Source of the DNA: Anaerolineaceae bacterium
GTDB taxonomy: Bacteria; Planctomycetota; Phycisphaerae; FEN-1346; JAACEH01
DNA: 9,696 nt
Assembly (NCBI GenBank): GCA_011682595.1
Contig: JAACEH010000153.1
Location: forward strand, 1 to 9,696
Direction: 5' to 3'
Positions 5,354-9,696 of this stretch are shown piece after piece. The position numbers and the translations under genes were made by a program. Below the pieces are notes generated by a model that saw only the letters and a list, made by a program, of their open reading frames with translations, made no database searches and was not told the origin of the DNA. Positions within the stretch are counted from its first letter, which is position 1, and each line of letters opens with the position of its first letter.

Positions 5354-6427
5354 ATGCTATTACCGAAAGCCATGTCGTGTCGCATTCTGGTCGTGTTGGT
5401 GGGCCTGGCGGCCTTTTCCGCCGGGGCGGCCATTGCCGGAGAGGGGGAAGGCTGGATCTCGAACCTCGACCAGGCCAAGAAGCAGGCCGGGGAGTCGGAC
5501 CGGCCGATCTTTATCGACTTCTTCGCCACCTGGTGCCCGCCCTGCAAGATGCTCGACAGCCAGACCTTCAGCGACCAGGGCGTCAAGAAGTTGCTGGGCG
5601 AGAAGTTCGTCACCGCAAAAATCGACGTCGACAAGGATAAGACCACCTCGGCGGCCTACAGCATTCGGGCCATGCCGACACTGATCGTCACCGACGCCGA
5701 GGGCTTGGAGATGATTCGCAGCACCGGCTTCATGCCGCCCGAGCCGATGAAAGAATTCCTCAACGGCGTGCTGACCTTCGTCCGGGCCCGCAAGGCCTAC
5801 GCCAAAGACAGCAAGGACACCAAGGCGCTGCTGGCGGTGGCCACGATGATTTGCGGGGACTATACCCTGGGCAGAGACGAGACGTTGAAGGTGGCCGGGG
5901 CCGCACTGAAGGTCATCCCCGAAAACGACAAGCAACAGCGGACCAAGCTCCTGCTGGTCCGTGGCCGCGCGATGGCCACCGACCAGAAGACGCTTGACAA
6001 GGCCGTGCAAGATTTCCAGACGGCGGCCCGGCTCGACGCGGACAATGCCATGGGCATGCGCGAGACAGCCGACTGGCTGATCCTCGTCACCAACTTCTCC
6101 AGGGCGCGGGATTCCGCGGCGCTCACCAAGAGCCTCAAGAAGTTCGTCGCCGATTATCCCGCCGGGAAAATCAAGAATGCCAAGCAGAGACAACAGGCCC
6201 TGATCGTCCTGGCCAACGTCCAGGCGAGACAGAAGGACTTTGCCGGGGCGATTCAATCGCTGGAAACCGTGAAGGCCGAGTATGCCCAGTCGATAGACGT
6301 CGCAAAGGTCGACGAACAGATACAGCAACTGCGAACTGTGCTGGAAAGGGCCGCAGCCGCAAAGAAGCCCGAGGACAGCCAAAAGAAAACCGAAGGCGGT
6401 CAACAGGACGGCAAAGGCAGCGAGTAG
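5354..6427 (+). CDS. Secreted thioredoxin-fold protein with TPR-like helical C-terminus
   Basis: Predicted exported protein of 357 aa. Residues 1-28 look like a Sec signal peptide (basic start, hydrophobic ILVVLVGLAAF, cleavage after AIA28). Residues about 33-140 form a thioredoxin-like domain with the active site WCPPC (C61 and C64) and the cis-proline region AMPT (P108), like DsbD C-terminal or TlpA-type proteins. Residues about 150-330 are helical and repeat-like, with stretches such as DKAVQDFQTAARLDADN and DFAGAIQSLETV resembling TPR units. The last 25 or so residues are charged and low in complexity. It probably acts outside the cytoplasmic membrane as a thiol-disulfide reductase or in redox-linked protein assembly; substrates are unknown. 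ATG 5354 follows AAGGAG (5342-5347) by six bases and starts the signal peptide; an in-frame start at 5300 would bury it. It has its own promoter and converges with the gene at 6449. Confidence 0.85.
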   Translation: MLLPKAMSCRILVVLVGLAAFSAGAAIAGEGEGWISNLDQAKKQAGESDRPIFIDFFATWCPPCKMLDSQTFSDQGVKKLLGEKFVTAKIDVDKDKTTSAAYSIRAMPTLIVTDAEGLEMIRSTGFMPPEPMKEFLNGVLTFVRARKAYAKDSKDTKALLAVATMICGDYTLGRDETLKVAGAALKVIPENDKQQRTKLLLVRGRAMATDQKTLDKAVQDFQTAARLDADNAMGMRETADWLILVTNFSRARDSAALTKSLKKFVADYPAGKIKNAKQRQQALIVLANVQARQKDFAGAIQSLETVKAEYAQSIDVAKVDEQIQQLRTVLERAAAAKKPEDSQKKTEGGQQDGKGSE

Positions 6428-6448
6428 AAAATGCCCCGAGCTGCCCAT

Positions 6449-6994
6449 CTACCATTCGGGGTCAAGGGGCTCTATCCAGCCCTTGTGAGCCCCGATGGCA
6501 TAGAGAACGCCGTAGCAGTGAACCAGCGTGCCTTCGTAGCCGGAGACCATGCCGTCCCAGGTCCAGAACTCATTACCCGTGTGCGAGCCCTCGAAAAGAT
6601 GCCGGTCGAAGCTTTCCAGTAACTGGTCGCAGATCTGGTCGGCCGTCTCCGTGAAGCCATGCCGTGACGTGGCTTGAATGTAATACTGAGCAAAACAGGG
6701 CGTCAGACAGCCATTGATGAACAAGCCGAACGTATCGGCGCCGTCTTCACGGCGCGACAGGTACGTCTCTTTGAAGAACCCGTTATCATAGGATTGATCC
6801 TTCCTCAGCCAGCCGATATTCTCGTCCCTTCGTATGGGCCACACCTGAGCGGCAACGCCGTAACGAAAATCCGTATGGCCGCAGCGGACACGCTCCGCTT
6901 CCAGTCTGCCCACCATGGGCCAGAACTTTCGCAGGCCGCGGTGCACGTCCTTCCTGTTCACGCCCTTGGCCAGACGCGGCTCCACGTTGGTCAC
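6449..6994 (-). CDS. C-terminal part of a six-hairpin-glycosidase-like protein, probably truncated
   Basis: A 181-aa reading frame is open from GTG 6994, and similar coding character runs on upstream. The C-terminal half (NGCLTPCFAQYYIQATSRHG, then EFWTWDGMVSGYEGTLVHCY) resembles the end of alpha/alpha six-barrel sugar hydrolases, in which repeated helices alternate with Trp- and Gly-rich loops and a late Gly-Tyr-Glu-Gly. The family call is a pattern impression, not a firm match. Such enzymes are usually several hundred residues longer, so this looks like the surviving 3' end. The GTG at 6994 has no clear ribosome site and falls inside apparent coding sequence (a VTNVEP strand), so it is not convincing as the true start. 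It lies downstream of gltX on the same strand and converges with the thioredoxin-fold gene, leaving 21 bases between stops. Confidence 0.5.
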   Translation of the reverse strand: MTNVEPRLAKGVNRKDVHRGLRKFWPMVGRLEAERVRCGHTDFRYGVAAQVWPIRRDENIGWLRKDQSYDNGFFKETYLSRREDGADTFGLFINGCLTPCFAQYYIQATSRHGFTETADQICDQLLESFDRHLFEGSHTGNEFWTWDGMVSGYEGTLVHCYGVLYAIGAHKGWIEPLDPEW

Positions 6995-7319
6995 CTGGAA
7001 GCGGATCGACGAGGTGTACTCACCCCTCTGTGTCGTGACCGGCCCGAAGCGTTCCGGGCGGCAGCCGACCTGGACGGCCGTTTCAGCAATGGGAAGGGCA
7101 AAGCCGTACGTTTCGGCCTGGATGCCCGTGTCCTTGCTGCCGGTTTCTGTCTCGAAGCGCAGGACGCCATGCCCGCTGGCATGGATGCCGCCTCGGTTCT
7201 CGCCGCGGCCGGAAGCGGGCCCGTAACTGGCCGCACAAGAAGAGAGAAAAAACCTCCGGGGGCACCCAAACTCCGCAAGGCAAACGAAACGGAAGTCCGC
7301 TCCGGGTTCGGCAAATAGA
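6995..7319 (-). pseudogene. In-frame upstream extension of the glycosidase-like frame, no start codon
   Basis: The frame of the 6449-6994 gene stays open upstream to the gltX stop and into gltX but contains no ATG, GTG or TTG. From about 7210 down to 6995 the translation looks protein-like (for example GIQAETYGFALPIAETAVQV, then GEYTSSIRFQ) and roughly four fifths of codons end in G or C, like the genes around it. Nearer gltX (about 7215-7319) this falls to about three fifths and the peptide becomes Cys- and Phe-rich, which suggests non-coding or scrambled sequence. The simplest reading is a gene that lost its 5' end, with the junction near 7210. A start in another frame plus a frameshift is possible. 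The opposite strand is also open over 6674-7318, but in codon-aligned register, which fits a shadow frame. Confidence 0.45.
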
Positions 7320-8789
7320 TCAGGCGAGTTTGGCGATGGCGTGGTCCAGCCGCGTCATCGACTCCCGGCGGCCGAGCACTTCCATGGTCTCAAACAGCGG
7401 CGCCGAAACCGTGCGGCCCGTGACGGCCACGCGCAGGCTCATGAAGACCTCGCGAACCTTCCACTCGGACTCCTCGCAGTAGGCCCGCATGGCCGTCTCC
7501 ATGACCGGCGCCGTCCAGTCGGGCAACTGTTCCAGGAGGGTCCGCACCTGTTCCAGGACGACTCGCGTTTCGTCCGCCGTGCGGGTGGGTTTGCCCTTCT
7601 TTTTCTTCGGCAGCAGGTCGTCCCCTTCAACCGGCAGCTCCTGCCAGAAATAGGCGGTGGCCTCCGGCACCTCGGACAGTCGCTTCACCCGCTGCTGAAC
7701 CATCGGCGCGATGGCCAGGAGTTTCTCTCGCGGCGCGCCCTCGGGCGCCAGGTTGTCGTGGATGAGGCGCTCCACGAAGTCCTCGGCCGGCATGGAACGG
7801 ATGTACTCGCCGTTGAGCCAATCGAGTTTCTCCAGGTCGAAGATCGGTCCGCCCGTGGCGACCCGCTCCCACGAAAAACTGTCGATCATCTCCCCCAGGC
7901 TGAAGACCTCGCGGCCGTCGGGCATCGAGTAGCCCATCAGCCCCAGGAAGTTCAGCAGGGCCGCCGGCAGGTAGCCCTGGTCGCGGTACCAGCAGAGGCT
8001 GGTCGGGTTCTTCCGCTTGGAGATTTTGCTGCGATCCTTGTTCCGCAGGAGCGGCATGTGCACGAACTCCGGCGGCTCCCAGCCGAAGGCCTCGTAGAGC
8101 AGCACGTGCTTGGGGGTCGAGGTGATCCACTCCTCGGCCCGGCAGACGTGCGTGACCTGCATCAGGTGGTCGTCGACGACATTGGCCAGGTGGTAGGTCG
8201 GGAAGCCGTCGCTCTTCAAGAGCACCTGGTCGTCGATCTCCGCGTTCTGAAAAGTTATGGCTCCGCGCAGCATGTCGTGAAATGCCGTTTCACCCTCCAG
8301 CGGAACGGCCAGTCGGACCACCTGCGGCTGGCCGGCGGCAACGCGTTTCTCGGCCTGGGCCGGGTCCAGGTCGCGGCAATGGCGGTCGTAACCGATCCTC
8401 TGTTTCTCGGCCTTCCGGACCCGGCGAACCTCGGCCAATCGCTCGGGGGTGCAGAAGCAATAGTATGCCTGCCCGCCGTCCAGGAGCTTGCGTATCTCCC
8501 GCTTGTAGATCTCCGACCGCTCACTCTGGCGGTAGGGGCCGAAGTCGCCGCCGACGTCCGGACCCTCGTCGTAGTCCAGCCCCAGCCAGTGCAGGGCCTC
8601 GAAGATCGCCTGCTCGCTCTGGGGCGTGCTCCTGGCCCGGTCGGTGTCCTCGATGCGCAGAAGAAACTTGCCTCCGCTGTGGCGGGCGAAGCAGAGGTTG
8701 AACAGGGCGATGTAAGCGGTCCCCACGTGCGGGTCGCCCGTCGGGCTCGGGGCAATGCGGACGCGGACGGGTTTCTCGTTACCGGCCAT
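7320..8789 (-). CDS. gltX: Glutamyl-tRNA synthetase
   Basis: Class I aminoacyl-tRNA synthetase that charges tRNA-Glu (and in some bacteria also tRNA-Gln) with glutamate in the cytoplasm. The protein is 489 aa, a normal bacterial length. The HIGH-type motif is HVGT at 21-24 in APSPTGDPHVGTAY, and the KMSKS-type motif is KISKR at 255-259. A possible zinc-binding knob is seen in YYCFC and later DRHC. The C-terminal third matches the anticodon-binding region in size. ATG 8789 is chosen because the family consensus starts directly after it (VRVRIAPSPTG) and GAGGAAA lies about nine bases upstream. The frame is open to 8870, but that would add 27 poorly conserved residues and overlap the preceding gene. 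It starts 22 bases after the oxidoreductase stop, so the two are probably co-transcribed. Discriminating or non-discriminating specificity cannot be read by eye. Confidence 0.95.
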   Translation of the reverse strand: MAGNEKPVRVRIAPSPTGDPHVGTAYIALFNLCFARHSGGKFLLRIEDTDRARSTPQSEQAIFEALHWLGLDYDEGPDVGGDFGPYRQSERSEIYKREIRKLLDGGQAYYCFCTPERLAEVRRVRKAEKQRIGYDRHCRDLDPAQAEKRVAAGQPQVVRLAVPLEGETAFHDMLRGAITFQNAEIDDQVLLKSDGFPTYHLANVVDDHLMQVTHVCRAEEWITSTPKHVLLYEAFGWEPPEFVHMPLLRNKDRSKISKRKNPTSLCWYRDQGYLPAALLNFLGLMGYSMPDGREVFSLGEMIDSFSWERVATGGPIFDLEKLDWLNGEYIRSMPAEDFVERLIHDNLAPEGAPREKLLAIAPMVQQRVKRLSEVPEATAYFWQELPVEGDDLLPKKKKGKPTRTADETRVVLEQVRTLLEQLPDWTAPVMETAMRAYCEESEWKVREVFMSLRVAVTGRTVSAPLFETMEVLGRRESMTRLDHAIAKLA

Positions 8790-8811
8790 TGTGTTTTTCC
8801 TCGCCGTGCGC

Positions 8812-9696
8812 CTACTTCGTTCGAGGGCCGCTGATGGCCACGCTGCGGCCGGTCCGGGCGCTCCGGACATAAGCGTCGATCAGTTGCATGGTCGTTACCA
8901 CCGACTCGGGGTCCACGCCGAGTTTTTTCTTCCTGTCCCTGATGGCCGCCACGAACGATCGGTAAACCTTGATGCCCATGTTCGGCGAATCGAAGGAGAC
9001 GCTACTGGTCGGCCGCTTGGTGTCGCCGAGGTAGATGTCCATCCGCTTCTTCTCGGGGTTGCTGACGGCCATGCCCTTGGTGCCGGTGATGCGGTAGCGC
9101 GGCAACTTCACCTTGCTCAGGCTGCTGACCTCGATCAGGGCGGTCATGCCGTCGTCAAACTTGACCATCCCCGAGGCCAGGTCGTCACAGTCCCTGGCCC
9201 AGACGCCGCCGGCCATGGTGCTGAAAACCTGCGTCGGCTTGCCCGGGGCCAACTGGTTGAGCTGATCGAGCATGTGCACGCCGAGGTCCAGCAGGATGCC
9301 GCCGCCGAAGCGCTTGGTTTCCCGCCACTTCTGGTTGTACTCTTTGACGCCGAACCCGGCCGCCGAGCCGTAGAGGTGCCACCGGCCCTCGAACAGGATC
9401 ACCTCGCCGACCATCTTGCGGCGAACGATTTTTTTGGCCGCCAGGAAATCCGAATCGAAGCGGCGATTGTGATAGACGGTCAGCAGCAGGCCGGTCTTCC
9501 TGATTGTCGCGATCGTCTTGCGGAGTTCGGCGGCGCTGCGCGAAACGGGCTTCTCCGACAGCACGTGCTTGCCGGCCCTGGCCACCTGGACGGCCAGCGG
9601 GCAATGGTTGTGCGACGGCGTGGCGATGCTTACCGCGTCGATATCCGGGTCCTTCAGCATGGCGGCCAGCGACGAGTAAACCCGCTCGACGCCTGC
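8812..9696 (-). CDS. Gfo/Idh/MocA-family oxidoreductase, N-terminus outside the window
   Basis: The 294 visible residues are in frame to the last base, so the gene runs off the window and an internal ATG at 9660 is not the start. The missing part should be the first 40 to 50 residues, including the Rossmann glycine-rich NAD(P)-binding motif. Visible family marks are AVSIATPSHNHCPLAV, the EKP motif (GKHVLSEKP, at 9547-9555 on this strand) and the C-terminal-domain signature GGGILLDLGVHMLD, whose Asp and His usually lie at the active site. These enzymes act on sugars, inositols or related substrates with NAD(P); the substrate here cannot be told. It is upstream of gltX, with stop and start 22 bases apart. 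Planctomycetes often carry many paralogues of this family, which fits the suggested host but proves nothing. Confidence 0.9.
   Translation of the reverse strand, partial: AGVERVYSSLAAMLKDPDIDAVSIATPSHNHCPLAVQVARAGKHVLSEKPVSRSAAELRKTIATIRKTGLLLTVYHNRRFDSDFLAAKKIVRRKMVGEVILFEGRWHLYGSAAGFGVKEYNQKWRETKRFGGGILLDLGVHMLDQLNQLAPGKPTQVFSTMAGGVWARDCDDLASGMVKFDDGMTALIEVSSLSKVKLPRYRITGTKGMAVSNPEKKRMDIYLGDTKRPTSSVSFDSPNMGIKVYRSFVAAIRDRKKKLGVDPESVVTTMQLIDAYVRSARTGRSVAISGPRTK

Noticed and set aside
6434..6461. Bidirectional terminator between the convergent genes
   Set aside because: CCCCGA (6434-6439) pairs with TCGGGG (6456-6461), but the loop is 16 bases, the stem only six, there is no T-run on either side, and part of it is coding for the minus-strand gene.
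6674..7318. 214-codon open frame on the plus strand across the glycosidase-like remnant
   Set aside because: In codon-aligned register with the minus-strand frame, no recognisable motif, and low-complexity ends. The minus frame gives the more protein-like translation.
7341..8834. 497-codon open frame on the plus strand opposite gltX
   Set aside because: Shadow of the well-supported synthetase gene; no domain or ribosome site seen.
8790..8870. N-terminal extension of glutamyl-tRNA synthetase to 8870
   Set aside because: It would overlap the end of the oxidoreductase gene and add residues not expected in the family. The consensus begins right after ATG 8789.
1..9696. CRISPR arrays, tRNA or rRNA genes, phage or integrase genes
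   Set aside because: None seen: no regularly spaced direct repeats, no tRNA-like coding block and no integrase or transposase motifs on either strand. The cloverleaf-like MITE core lacks tRNA sequence features.

Overview
The window is GC-rich, tightly packed bacterial DNA. It suggests an uncultured member of the Planctomycetota or a relative, such as a Phycisphaerae-like lineage. That assignment is inferred from three things: an HTH-receiver protein with the DNA-binding domain in front, a soluble HDOD histidine kinase, and palindrome-rich intergenic repeats. No rRNA or other marker confirms it.

Layout. Bases 1-93 are the right end of a short non-coding mobile element. After a non-coding stretch with a good sigma-70-type promoter (297-325) comes a plus-strand signalling cluster: an excisionase/MerR-like HTH fused to a receiver domain (428-991), a cytosolic HDOD-GAF histidine kinase with no receiver of its own (1130-3391), and a receiver-GAF-HD-GYP-like protein (3470-5020). 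A complete 166-bp MITE (5074-5239) follows, with 23-bp imperfect terminal inverted repeats and a perfect 9-bp target duplication. Next is a secreted thioredoxin-fold protein with its own promoter (5354-6427).

The right part is on the minus strand. It reads from a Gfo/Idh/MocA oxidoreductase cut by the window end (8812-9696), to glutamyl-tRNA synthetase (7320-8789), to what looks like the surviving C-terminal end of a six-hairpin-glycosidase-like gene (6449-6994, with open frame running upstream but no start codon).

How the genes may work together. The kinase has no receiver and sits between two receiver proteins, so a branched phosphorelay is the simplest reading: one output to DNA through the HTH protein, one to an HD-domain output. 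Both the kinase sensor domain and the second response regulator carry a full set of HD-type metal-ligand positions, but the second regulator has lost the GYP motif expected of cyclic-di-GMP phosphodiesterases. The leader between the first two genes is densely folded, and the leader of the third is G-rich. The best candidates for something little described are this signalling cluster and the MITE family with its cloverleaf-like core.
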